This document shows positions 54,686 to 64,000 of a stretch of DNA of 64,000 nucleotides, one piece after another. The stretch's first letter is position 1; every line of letters begins with the position of its first letter. The position numbers were made by a program, and so were the translations under genes. Source of the DNA: Antonospora locustae (taxonomy: Eukaryota > Microsporidia); NCBI GenBank assembly GCA_007674295.1, contig CM017448.1, positions 204,254-268,253 on the forward strand, written 5' to 3'. The notes beneath the pieces were generated by a model that saw only the letters and a list, made by a program, of their open reading frames with translations, did no database searches and was not told the DNA's origin.

Positions 54686-56127
54686 CATCATGTATGAAAC
54701 AGATACCTTGCGTCCAGAACCCACAACAAGCATGTGTCTCGCTTCTGGCCAGAAAGGCGCACCTTTCCATCGCGGCATTCTCTGTGCTCAGGAAGTGTCT
54801 GTGCTGAATGTTGCTACTGCTGCTAGCGAAAAGATGTCTTCCACACTGTACGGCGCGCAGCCATCATCACCAGAAAGTCTGATAATGTGCGCTTTTGTTC
54901 TCTCCGCCTTTGTCCTTGGTGCTGCACGTTTTTTGCAGATACTGTCTCCAGAGTGCATCATGCACTGACTGCTCAATGCTGCATTCTGCAACTTGGACAG
55001 CAGTGTCTGCTGTTGGCCAGTTCGCAGCTTCAAGAAGCAGGCTGAGTGGGCAGAACGCTCACGGACACGACTGTGCGGAGCTGAGGAGTGCCTGTGCTGT
55101 TCAGCATTGCTGCATGGACAACCGAGACTGCACTTGCCAATGAATAAAGCAGGCCCCTTGGACTTAGTCCGTTCAGCTGTTGTCCAAAGACTCGATCGGC
55201 CGAGTGCAGAGGCCACTCAAAGATTCTCTGAGACGCTAGAGTCCGTTTGAGAGTCCATCGGCTGGTCACGCGAGCATGGGTGGATGGCTGCCAGCATCAA
55301 GTACAGAAACATGCCGGAATCTTGCTTGCTCTGTTCAGAGGCCATTCTGGACTGCACCTTGCACACAGCGAGGCCTGAACTGTCCTGAGCTGCATGTGGC
55401 CCAACATGTGGTGCTGGCCAGACTTTCATGAGGCAGTTGACCAGTTGACAACAATAAATAGCATTGCCACAGTCTCTGTAGCACTAATCTGATCTTCATC
55501 TTGCGGCACAGAGCGCTGCAGTGGGTGGCCTGTGCACATTGACAGTGACATTGCGGTTTGCACCGACATGCACCGTCACGTGTGGAGAGTGCATTTGGGC
55601 TGGCAGAGACAGCGTGCAGGACGAGTTCTGCAGAAAGTGCACGCTTTGTACGTGATGCGGAAACCAGCCTAGGAGATCAACAAGGACACGAGAAGGCTGG
55701 GCGAGAGGAGTATGCAGAAGAGAGACACAGAGCACACGAACCTACAGAGAACCCGAGAAAAGCACAGAACAACTAAAAGAGAGTTTGTGGAAAGTCCTGA
55801 AGAAAACGGATGATTTAACACAAACGTTACCACAATACTCTAAACGGTCATGCAACCAGGCAGCGTCGGACAGCAGAGAAGAAGCACGTTCGAAAAGGCG
55901 TGGACACAGTGCAACAGCAGCACCAGGCGAATGAACAAATAAAGGATCTTTCTACATCCGTCACATTCTAGCACGAGTATCCACACGCACTGTCAACCTC
56001 AGTTCAAAGAGAGACAGACTGCTAGGTGCATCATCGAGTCTGCGGAGATGTGTGCACGAATGAAGTGACAGTACACACGGCAGAATGACAGCACTTTCAC
56101 CACATTTACAGACGATAAAAACAGCCT
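54686..56127. other. Non-coding accessory stretch, about 1.4 kb
   Basis: No confident gene on either strand. AATAAA hexamers occur near 55142, 55451 and 55937. The part from about 55600 to 56127 is related to 58330-58689: both hold GTTCTGCAGAAAG, GAGAGACAC and AAATAAAG in order, then run into a copy of the LRR-family 5' end. This indicates a segmental duplication. Confidence 0.55.
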
Positions 56128-56345
56128 ATGTATCTGCAGAGAATGGAGTGCATGGGAATGGATGTGCTGTGTTGTCTCGGCACACAGGACATCAGCATGT
56201 GTCCAGACGAGAGTGCACTCACTGTGCACTTCACCGGCAAGTACGAAATTCAGTATGAGAACAGGACATCAGCATGCGTCCAGACGAGAGTGCACTCACT
56301 GTGCACTTCACCGGCAAGTACGAAATTCAGTATGAGAACTAGCAA
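56128..56345 (+). pseudogene. Truncated 5' copy of the BTB-like/LRR family
   Basis: Starts with the same MYLQRM(E)C(M)GMDVLCCLGTQ coding sequence as the intact gene and follows it for about 45 codons. A 77-bp tandem duplication (56186-56262 and 56263-56339) then shifts the frame, and homology stops near 56345. CCC before the ATG has become GCCT. It lacks the helical modules and LRRs, so it is a remnant. Confidence 0.8.
56186..56339 (+). repeat. 77-bp direct tandem duplication
   Basis: Two adjacent copies differ at about one position (ATGTGTCC versus ATGCGTCC). The length is not a multiple of three and breaks the reading frame of the family fragment. Confidence 0.9.
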
Positions 56346-56690
56346 CACGGAGGGTGTGTTTAGCACCTGCACAAGCCCCGCTCGCATCATGCCAGCAGCG
56401 TTCACACCAGCGCAGTCGTCTGTTACAACAGGCAGAGCCGCAAAAAGTCGGGAAAGTTTCCGAGAGAGGTGCAGACGGGCACGAAGAGAGGGGACCATGA
56501 CACGCCGCGCTCGGAGCGGCAGAGGGACACGGGAGGCGAGACATCGGGTTGGAAGGGAAAGGCAACGAGGCGCCGGGAGAGGCACGAGCGCGGACAGGCG
56601 AGGTGCATTGGAGCAGGGGGTTTTGTTGGGATATCAAAGAAGACGATGCTAGAAAGGGGTAGGGCTTAAAGCAAAAAGGAAGGAGCCCAT
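56346..56690. other. Upstream region of the oxygenase-like gene, 345 bp
   Basis: GC-rich, purine-rich on the plus strand toward its end. No gene recognised; CCC lies three bases before the next ATG. Confidence 0.5.
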
Positions 56691-58082
56691 ATGTTTGGAA
56701 ACGGAGTCCGAGTGGCGTTTTGTGCAGGCATGATTGTGCAGATGAGCATGGTGGCAGAAAGAGCATGGGCCGGGAGGAGCGAGGATGGACACCAGGAGGC
56801 GGATGCAAAGACAGAGTTTGAGAGGATAGTAGAAAAATGCGGAACGCAGCAGTTCTGCACGGGAGGGCGAGTTAAGCTCGGAGACGATGTCTCAAAACTG
56901 GTGTACTGGAGGGCAGGAGAGGAGTCGGCGCCGGGGACGATCGACCTGCACAGCTGGACAGACGCGGATCTAAGGAGGATGAAGGCATGCGCGACGCAGT
57001 CGTGCTTCGGAAAGGGGCCGGAGACGGTGTATGACGAGAGCGTCCGAAAGGCGCGTGAGCTGAGGGGAAGTGAGATAGCAACGCAGTATGTCCCGCAGAA
57101 CAATGCAGAGCTCTACAGGAAGGTCAGAAGGCTGCTAGGAGACAGGGACTTCACGGTGAAGCTACACAAGCTGGGAATATACGAGGAGGGCGGGCACTTC
57201 GCAAGTCACAAGGACACGGTGCGGGGAGAGGGCATGGTGGCATCGCTAGTGGTGTGTCTTCCGTTTCGCTTTGAGGGCGGGGTGCTTTCTGTGACGGACA
57301 AGCGGGGAATACGAATAGACTTTGAGTGGGGAAAGGCGGGGGAGAAGGAGATGGACTGGGCATGCTTTTTCTGCGACACGGACCACGAGGTGTCGACGGT
57401 CACAAGGGGGACAAGGCTGACACTGACGTATGACGTGTATCTGGACAAAGGCAGCAGGGAAGACGAGAAGGAGAGAGTGGAGGAGGAGACAGGCAGGAGA
57501 GTGGATGCGCTTGCATCAAGAGAGCTGGGGGGATTGCTGGCGAGGCTGGACGGCCGAAAAAGATATGCCTACCACCCTGCGCAGGAGTACACAATTGGAT
57601 GCACGGGGAGCTGGGAAGAGGAGTGCGTGGAGGAGAGCTTGGAGTGTGTGCTGAAGGGGATGGATCTGCGGGTGTACAGGGCGCTAAAGAAGAACGGGTG
57701 GTGTGCGAAGCTACTAGTGATGTATCCGGAAGTAGACATGTATGGGCCGGAGATAGACTTTGACGTCGATAAATATGCAGACGATGAGGTGTGCATGGAG
57801 AAGGCGATAAGAGACGACGACAAGAAAAGGCTGCGCAGGGTTAACGAGCTGGTTGAGGTGAATAGCGCGCAGCAAAAACAAATGGTGGTGTACGAGTACA
57901 AGTACTACTATGGAAGCACGGGAAACGAGGCGATAGAGGACAAGGGCATGTACTATGCAAGGACGGTGCTGGTGTTCAGCAGGCGCGCGATCACACTAGA
58001 AGAGGTTGAGGAGAGCGAAGAGGAAGAGGATGAATTGTGTGTTATGCAATCGGAGCAGTCACCGAGAGCCAAAGACATGTAG
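56691..58082 (+). CDS. Secreted 2-oxoglutarate/Fe(II) oxygenase-like protein (P4H-type)
   Basis: 463 residues. The N-terminus looks like a signal peptide (VRVAFCAGMIVQMSMV, cleavage perhaps after AWA). A prolyl-4-hydroxylase-type jelly roll follows: LGIYEEGGHFASHKDT (iron ligands H173 and D175), MVASLVVCLPFRFEGGVLSV, CDTDHEVSTVTRGTRLTLTY (distal H232, co-substrate Arg R242). All three iron ligands are present, so activity is plausible. The C-terminal 200 residues are unassigned and end acidic. Similar domains occur in fungi and large DNA viruses; substrate unknown. The gene sits between two broken LRR-family copies. Confidence 0.82.
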   Translation: MFGNGVRVAFCAGMIVQMSMVAERAWAGRSEDGHQEADAKTEFERIVEKCGTQQFCTGGRVKLGDDVSKLVYWRAGEESAPGTIDLHSWTDADLRRMKACATQSCFGKGPETVYDESVRKARELRGSEIATQYVPQNNAELYRKVRRLLGDRDFTVKLHKLGIYEEGGHFASHKDTVRGEGMVASLVVCLPFRFEGGVLSVTDKRGIRIDFEWGKAGEKEMDWACFFCDTDHEVSTVTRGTRLTLTYDVYLDKGSREDEKERVEEETGRRVDALASRELGGLLARLDGRKRYAYHPAQEYTIGCTGSWEEECVEESLECVLKGMDLRVYRALKKNGWCAKLLVMYPEVDMYGPEIDFDVDKYADDEVCMEKAIRDDDKKRLRRVNELVEVNSAQQKQMVVYEYKYYYGSTGNEAIEDKGMYYARTVLVFSRRAITLEEVEESEEEEDELCVMQSEQSPRAKDM

Positions 58083-58689
58083 CGCATTGGCGGAGTCTGG
58101 AGGCGGTGCCCAGCACAGGCACAAAGCCACGCTCAACACAGAGAGCACGACTGGAGTGGGACTTACGGGAGAGCGAAGTAGAGGAAGTGTTTGAGGCTGC
58201 GAGCTTGGGGATGATGGTGTTAGCTGCAACACAGAACGAGGATGGAGAATGGACACAGACCCGCACGGGCAGTGCTGGTCAGGCCGAGAGTGCACGGGCG
58301 TGTGTGCCCATGTGCGGGCCTGCACTGTGTGGGGGCGTGCTGGACGTGTTCTGCAGAAAGCTCGCGCTGTCGTACGTGGCACGGAAGCAGGCGAGGAGAC
58401 CAGGAAGAGCACGAGGAGTGTGGAGAAGAGAGACACCGTGTACATGAGCCCAGAGAGGAGAGCACCGAACAGCGAAAGTCTAGCGGAGGCATGCAGAGAT
58501 GAAAGGGGCATGTATGGGACGACGCGGACACGAGCACAGCACCAGGCTGATGAGCAAATAAAGATTCTTTCTGCGCCATCATTTGGCCGAGTCTCGCATC
58601 ACACACTGCAAAGTTGAGTCTGTGGACGTGTGTGCACAAACCAAGGAACAGTAGCTTTACGACATTTACAGGTGACAGAGAAGCAGCCC
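58083..58689. other. Leader segment duplicated with 55.6-56.1 kb
   Basis: No intact gene. The part from about 58330 is related to 55600-56127 and ends in GACATTTACAG just before the broken LRR-family start. AAATAAAG near 58555 may be an old polyadenylation signal for the oxygenase gene. Confidence 0.5.
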
Positions 58690-59872
58690 ATGTATCTGCA
58701 GAGGACGGTCTGCGTGGGAATGGATGTGCTGAGATGGCTGTGCACACAGGGCAGCAGGACGCATTCTTGTGGACAACAATGGAGACATTGTCAATGAGAA
58801 AGCGTACGGATTCGACGTGTGTGTTCAGTGGGACAGAAAGGCGTTTGGCAGGGTATCCGAGATGATTAGAAGGGAGCAGGGCCACGTGAGTGCCAAGGAG
58901 GTAGTGAAGATTCTGAGAGCCATGGCCAGTATGAGCAGAGACATGCACGATACGAGAGGAGGAGTGGAGGTTCAGTGGGACAGAGAGGTGTTTGAGAGGG
59001 CAGTTGAGATGCTTGGAGAAGAGCAGAGCAACGTTGGTGCCGAAAAGGCGAAGGCGATTCTGTATGCAATGGCATACCAGAGCACAGGGAAAGTCGACAT
59101 GCTGTGTGTCTGTAACTATATGAAAACGATGACAAACTGGGGAGGGAGAGCCATGAGATCTTTGAGAAGACATACAACATACTGGTTGGAAGAGAGCAGG
59201 AGGAGGTGAATGCAGACGACATGGCGGACATTCTGCGTCTGATGGAGCATCTGAAGATACAAAAGGAGTGGAAAGAAGCGTGCAGTGGCAGGCTGGCAGA
59301 AAAGACAAAGGAAGACCACAAAGAGGGAGCGATAGAAAACACAGAAATGCACAGAGAAAAAGTGGAGGTGAGGGGCATAAAGCCAGAAAGCTTCTCGTTG
59401 TACATGCAGCACCATCTGAGGCTGTATGCAGAGGAGCACGGAATGCGTTTGACAGCGGATGGGGAGAGAAAGACAATAGATCTTAGGCGCAGTAACAGCA
59501 AGAAAGAGAAGAGAGAACAGAACAGAAGACTGGGAGCAGAGAGTGGAGGTGGGCGACGAGTACAGAGGACAGACAGCTCTGGATGTCTCAGCGACGTTGT
59601 GGGCTGCTCAGAGCATGTGCATGAAGCACATTGCTCTTGCTGCAGAACACTTTCCGCTGACAAAGAGATGCTTGGAGGAGGTCTTCTGCGCAGTAGAGCA
59701 TCTCCACAACATGCCCGGTGCAGCGCATGTCGCGCAGTGTCTTGCTGCGCAGGACAGGTTCTTCTTCTATCTTGCCGTGTGCTGCGAGAATGCGCAGCTC
59801 TCTGTGCATGCAAAACACGCGCTTCTGCACCTGGACAGCGACACTCTCACCGTGCCCGGCGGTGGCGAGTGA
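58690..59872 (+). pseudogene. Frameshifted BTB-like/LRR-family relative with a different 3' end
   Basis: Begins MYLQRTVCVGMDVL at 58690 after CCC, as in the intact gene. Frame changes occur near 58765, at a G-run near 59140, and near 59515. Between them the family modules are easily read: FDVCVQWDRKAFGR, VEVQWDREVFERAVEML, NADDMADILRLMEHLKIQKE and LRLYAEEHGMRLTAD. After about 59570 the LRR block is replaced by an unrelated cysteine/alanine-rich frame ending at a stop at 59872, with AATAAA near 59932. At least three frameshifts make it a pseudogene unless there are assembly errors. Confidence 0.75.
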
Positions 59873-59982
59873 GTGCATGCAGCGAGCCGCAGCCGCGAGA
59901 CAGTTTAGATTCTTTCCAGTCGGATAACTTTAATAAAGCTGCTGCTCCAGCCAACACACGAGCGTCTCTGTGCTCAATTTGC

Positions 59983-62433
59983 TCAGACAGCAGCTGCTGC
60001 TCTTGCATACGTGACAAGGCTTGCGTTCATTCTGTTGCCCGTTCCAAGAAGCCTCTCGACAAGTGTGCACATCATCTCGTGCCTCAGGCTCCTCTCCGTG
60101 CTGCCTGCCATTTTCTCCTGCACGCCGCTGAGAATGCCCGCGACCAGCAGCCTGTCAACACCGTGTGCGGCGAGGAGGTCTGCAAGCTCGCTCGCAAGCG
60201 TGTTGGGGCTCTTACTCGTGTTTGCGTCAAAGACGCGTAGAAGACGCGGAAGAAGGCCGCAGGCCTCCCTCTCGCCCAGCAGGGCCTTTCCGCACACAGT
60301 GTCGTCGCCATCTGGGCCTTCTGAGAAGTCTATCTGTGCAGTGCGTGAAGACACGCTGTCGGTTTGAATTCCGTCAGCAAAGTCGCATCCATGCAAAAAC
60401 GCCGCCGTTGCAAAGTGCTGGTCCTTCTGCTCTCCAGAGCAGTTGTTGATGTACTGCTCGATGATCGGCTCGATGTCTCTTTGCACCCAGTCGTCTCTGT
60501 CCTCGAGCCTGTCTCCAAGCACCAGTGCCGTGTCTGGTGTCAGCAGGCGGTGCCTCATTGCGAAGTGAACCTGGTTCTTGTACTTCTCCCAGAAGACGTC
60601 GTCACTTGCAATCGCCTTCTCCACGTCGCCGATCCCCAGCCTGCACGTCTCCCGCATTCCCGCCAGGTCCGTGTGACTCCGGACTCTCTTGTCGTACTCC
60701 TCGTACAGCTCGAGGCGGAACTCCCGGTCGACGCTGTGTGCAAACTCCCTTCGGAAGGCCTCTGCATCCTTCATGCTACTCACTTCGATCTCTCTTCTGC
60801 TGACTCTGTGCCTTTCGTCGTTGATTATGAACTCAAAGTACTCTGGTATGTCTCCCCGCAGGACAAGGTAGATCACGTACCTTTCGTTGGTGAAGAGCGT
60901 TGGCATGTGCTTTCTTGATGGCACCTGCACAATCTTGTTTTTCACATCCAGGCATCCCATGTGGACGAAGCGCGTTATGCTTTCGTGCACGTAGTTATGA
61001 ACGCCGAAGTTGTACAGAGACTCCGTGCCTCCTGTCTTCTCCAGCATCGAGCTGAGACACGATCCTACGTCGCATGCATCACGAATGAAGTCATGTGTGC
61101 CCCTGCCCGCACGCGCAACCTCCATGACTGTGTCGTACGACACACCATTGCCTATGCCTATCGCAAAAAACCGCGTGCCCTTCGCTGCCTCGCGCTGTAC
61201 AAGGCTGGTGATTTCCCGCAGATTGCTGTCGCCTCCGTCCGTCAGCAAAATGATGTTTCTCCTGATGCTGCCGTCCTCTGCAGCAGGTTTCAGATCAACA
61301 GCCCTCTGCAGCCCCGCGACAATGCATGTGCCGCCCCTTGGGCCTGCCTTCTCTCTGACCCATTCCTTCTTGTCCAGAAGCCCCTGCTCGCTGGTCAGCC
61401 TCTCACTGCACCCCCTGAACAGAACGTCGCTCTCGCAACACTCGTGGTCAAAGAACACCACGTTTACGTGTATGTTGAGGTCGCATACCGTGCTCATAAA
61501 CACCTCGATCGCCTCCGACACCAGCTTGTGTGGCACAGTGCCGCCGCACTTCCATCCCATCGACCCCGACTTGTCAACAACAAGGATGATTTCCCGGCTG
61601 CACAGAACTGCCCTGCGAAGCACCTCCATCTTGGGAACAATCGTCAGCTCCACGACGTTGTGGTTGTCAATCTCAAAGTGCCTTGCAGAGACTCGCTCCT
61701 CTCTCTCCATCCTCATTCTAAAGACGATGTCCTCATCGCGCTTCGACTCTGCGATGGTGTACACCCTGTTTTTGACGTCGTGGTCGTCGTTGCACTCGAT
61801 GCTCCACCCGCGCACGCCCGAGAAGTCGATCTCAAAGCGGAAGGTGGCCTCGTCGTCAGAACGCACAAAGCTTGCCTCGCTGCGCAGCACCGTGTCTCCG
61901 TATTTGAAGTACGCCTTGCGGGGAAACACATAGAGACGCTCCGAGGGGCGGTGCATGTGGTGTATGACCTCTGCCTTCTGCTGCCACCAGATGCGAACAC
62001 CGATCTCGCTGACTTTTACCCTCTTCGAGACCTTCATTCGAAAGTATACAAGATCGCCTATCTTCACAACCTCTGCAATCGTCTCTGTGTCCAGCGCGTT
62101 TGCGTACATTTCGTCACCGCGAAACCTTGTGTACACGTCTGACCGGTAGGTCTTTCCGTCCAGCGCCACCTCGCACTTCTCCACATTTGCAGAGGGCGGC
62201 AGAGGCCCGAGAAACTGGAGCTCGCGAAAGGGCTTGTCCTCAAGCACTCTGTACTTGAGCACCACCTCCTCGTTGAAGAACGCACCTAATGCCTTTGACC
62301 TCACGTCACAGGACATGTACTCGGCCATTCTGTATCCATCCTCACCCACATGCTTGACCTCCAGCACAGGTTGCACTGTGCCCAGCGCGACTGCCGGGCA
62401 CACGAATACAGCCATTCCAAGAAAAACATTCAT
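59983..62433 (-). CDS. Secreted VIT plus von Willebrand factor A domain protein
   Basis: 816 residues from ATG 62433, directly after CCC. A clear signal peptide opens the protein (MNVFLGMAVFVCPAVALG). The VIT domain (about 20-180) includes VVLKYRVLEDKPFRELQFLG and IWWQQKAEVIHHMH. The vWA domain (about 275-450) has an intact metal-binding motif, ILVVDKSGSMG, with later TDGGDSN. A C-terminal helical region follows. VIT-vWA proteins occur in animals (inter-alpha-trypsin inhibitor heavy chains, VWA5A) and protists, often extracellular and adhesive. The gene is GC-rich; function in adhesion is inferred. Confidence 0.88.
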   Translation of the reverse strand: MNVFLGMAVFVCPAVALGTVQPVLEVKHVGEDGYRMAEYMSCDVRSKALGAFFNEEVVLKYRVLEDKPFRELQFLGPLPPSANVEKCEVALDGKTYRSDVYTRFRGDEMYANALDTETIAEVVKIGDLVYFRMKVSKRVKVSEIGVRIWWQQKAEVIHHMHRPSERLYVFPRKAYFKYGDTVLRSEASFVRSDDEATFRFEIDFSGVRGWSIECNDDHDVKNRVYTIAESKRDEDIVFRMRMEREERVSARHFEIDNHNVVELTIVPKMEVLRRAVLCSREIILVVDKSGSMGWKCGGTVPHKLVSEAIEVFMSTVCDLNIHVNVVFFDHECCESDVLFRGCSERLTSEQGLLDKKEWVREKAGPRGGTCIVAGLQRAVDLKPAAEDGSIRRNIILLTDGGDSNLREITSLVQREAAKGTRFFAIGIGNGVSYDTVMEVARAGRGTHDFIRDACDVGSCLSSMLEKTGGTESLYNFGVHNYVHESITRFVHMGCLDVKNKIVQVPSRKHMPTLFTNERYVIYLVLRGDIPEYFEFIINDERHRVSRREIEVSSMKDAEAFRREFAHSVDREFRLELYEEYDKRVRSHTDLAGMRETCRLGIGDVEKAIASDDVFWEKYKNQVHFAMRHRLLTPDTALVLGDRLEDRDDWVQRDIEPIIEQYINNCSGEQKDQHFATAAFLHGCDFADGIQTDSVSSRTAQIDFSEGPDGDDTVCGKALLGEREACGLLPRLLRVFDANTSKSPNTLASELADLLAAHGVDRLLVAGILSGVQEKMAGSTERSLRHEMMCTLVERLLGTGNRMNASLVTYARAAAAV

Positions 62434-62876
62434 GGGTTCTTGCGCTCTGCAGTACATAAATGGCAAATTGTGATCTTGATGTATGTCATTCCTCAAACTT
62501 GCAAGCACCAGCTACAGGCGATGCACCGTTTAGACACGCATTCAGCGAAGAAACAAAGACCGCACTGTACAACCCAAAAGGCAGACACCGCACATAGCCC
62601 ACGGGTGTGTGTCTGCTCTGCACAGACATCTCTGTGAGGGCGATCTTCGCTGCATTTGCCTGTGACAGCTGGTGTCTTGGTGGAAATACAGAGCTGGAGT
62701 GCCTGGAGTAAGTCGCAGCTTGCGTGTCTCCATCGCACATGCGAGCAGCAGAGCCACGAGACTGATTGAAAGACAGGGGCACGAGGCAGTGTCCGAGGCG
62801 ATGCACAAAAGAAGAGACGAGACATGTTGTCACCACTAAGCAAGGGAGACTGGAGGACAGACGAGTGAATGAGGGG
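62434..62876. other. Spacer between the vWA gene and the repeat array
   Basis: 443 bp with no recognisable gene; promoter of the vWA gene on the minus strand. Confidence 0.45.
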
Positions 62877-63230
62877 CATGAGAGGCAGAAGATAGGATAC
62901 TGTAGCATAGAAGCAGGAACAATTGCACAGCACAGCATGTGGCGTGGAGGGAAAGAAAAGCATGAGAGGCAGAAGATAGGATACTGTAGCATAGAAGCAG
63001 GAACAATTGCACAGCACAGCATGTGGCGTGGAGGGAAAGAAAAGCATGAGAGGCAGAAGATAGGATACTGTAGCATAGAAGCAGGAACAATTGCACAGCA
63101 CAGCATGTGGCGTGGAGGGAAAGAAAAGCATGAGAGGCAGAAGATAGGATACTGTAGCATAGAAGCAGGAACAATTGCACAGCACAGCATGTGGCGTGGA
63201 GGGAAAGAAAAGCATGAGAGGCAGAAGCAA
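62877..63230 (+). repeat. 84-bp tandem repeat array, 4 identical copies plus a partial
   Basis: Copies start at CATGAGAGGCAGAAG: 62877, 62961, 63045 and 63129, with a partial copy at 63213. The four full copies appear identical. Each is 28 codons and stays open in one frame, reading HERQKIGYCSIEAGTIAQHS then MWRGGKEK. The GYCSIEAGTIAQH part resembles RYCSVRPGTIAQH in the LRR gene, so the array is derived from an LRR unit. Confidence 0.92.
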
Positions 63231-64000
63231 CCTTGTGGATCTGAATGTCACAAAACCAGTGCAACAGCTGAGACAGTGGACAAATGACAAGGCTTGAGGC
63301 TGATCATGAGTGGTTGTGACACACAAGCAGGAGCGATCGCACAGCAAATGCAAAAAGCTGAATTTCGTAGAGCTGGATGTGTCGTGGAACAGAAGCCAGA
63401 GCGAAGAAGACTGGAAGACAGAGGGAGGGATGACAAGGCCTTGCAATACTGATCATGAGAAATTGTGAGATGCAAGCAGGAGTGATTGCACGACATATGA
63501 AGAAGCTGAATGACACATGTAACAGAAAGCCTGTGCGACGAAGACTGGGTAGAAATGGAAGAGATGGCAGGGCTTAAGACGCTGAACATAAGTTGTTGTG
63601 GCATACAAGCAGGAACGATCGCGCAGCACATGCAGAGTCTGAATCTCGTAGAACTGAATGACACATGTAACAGAAGCCTGTGCGACGAGAAGACTGGTAG
63701 AAATGGAAGAGATGGCAGGTCTTGAGAGACTGAACATAAGTCATTGTGACTTAGAACCAGAGGCAATCGCACAGCACATGCAGAGTCTGAATCTCGTAGA
63801 ACTGAATGTCTCGTGTAATTATCTAAGAAACAAGGACTGGAAGACAGTAGGAGAGATGACAAGGCTTGAGACACTGGACATAAGTGATTGTAATTTACAA
63901 ACAGGAACGATCGCATAAGTACATGCAGAAGCTAAATCTTGTAGAGCTGGTTTCTCGTGTAATTATCTAAGAAACAAGGACTGGAAGACAGTGGGAGAAA
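63231..64000 (+). pseudogene. Decayed LRR-family array running off the right edge
   Basis: LRR units recur with GACTGG at 63410, 63543, 63692, 63835 and 63979. Spacings are 133, 149, 143 and 144 bp instead of 147, so the frame shifts repeatedly. Readable pieces include AGLKTLNISCCGIQAGTIAQ at 63560-63620 and RLETLDISDCNLQTGTIA near 63870. Several in-frame stops occur. The piece at 63568-63657 is nearly identical to 53229-53318 of the intact gene. Confidence 0.8.

Noticed and set aside
54788..55216. 142-codon minus-strand frame
   Set aside because: Low-information composition, no start context, no similarity to any other gene in the window.
62877..63230. CRISPR array
   Set aside because: Repeats are 84 bp, contiguous with no spacers, and derived from a coding LRR unit in a eukaryotic genome.

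Overview
This window looks like part of a nuclear chromosome of a microsporidian. The evidence is compact, almost intronless genes at roughly one per kilobase, short spacers, shortened versions of fungal housekeeping proteins, mitosome-era metabolism (HMG-CoA synthase, no respiratory genes), and start codons often directly preceded by CCC. The genus cannot be fixed from sequence alone; the content is richer than an Encephalitozoon-like gene set.

Positions 1-43.4 kb form a gene-dense core. In order it carries a MutS homologue running off the left edge, a spliced RPL39 missed by simple ORF calling, DNA2, a biotin-protein ligase, RPT6, HMG-CoA synthase, SDS22, a cullin, YTM1, a gene-poor 1.3 kb stretch, an NF-YC-like factor, PIS1, proteasome alpha2, a minimal MscS-like protein, TFC4, CCT2, CDP-DAG synthase, a Tlg2-like syntaxin, BUD31, gamma-glutamyltransferase, a GAA1-like protein, LSM1, an ABC1/UbiB kinase, a minimal DBF4, proteasome alpha3, tRNA-Asp, TMA20, a monothiol glutaredoxin, STE24, proteasome alpha5, symplekin/PTA1, PHS1, an SR-like RNA-binding protein, a septin, a small SNARE, NUDC, an Sso-like syntaxin and SFR1.

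From about 43.8 to 50.6 kb base composition rises sharply (single 60-base lines I counted: 37% GC at 9721, 55% at 45301, 68% at 49021). Conserved genes continue there: a small mRNA-export-like protein, XPB/SSL2, RRB1, SKP1 and phospholipase D. The GC shift therefore belongs to the chromosome position rather than to foreign DNA.

From 50.6 kb to the right edge the window becomes accessory and probably subtelomeric. It contains one intact gene of a leucine-rich-repeat family with repeated BTB/SKP1-like helical modules at its N-terminus, two broken relatives, a secreted 2-oxoglutarate/Fe(II) oxygenase-like protein, a secreted VIT-plus-vWA protein, an array of four identical 84-bp repeats, and a decayed LRR array continuing off the edge.

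Functionally the core covers protein turnover (four proteasome genes, cullin, SKP1), phospholipid and prenyl/lipid metabolism (CDS1, PIS1, PHS1, PLD, HMG-CoA synthase, STE24), ribosome biogenesis, RNA processing, membrane traffic and recombination. The most notable hypothesis is that the subtelomeric BTB-like/LRR proteins are a lineage-expanded set of candidate effectors or ubiquitin-ligase adaptors.
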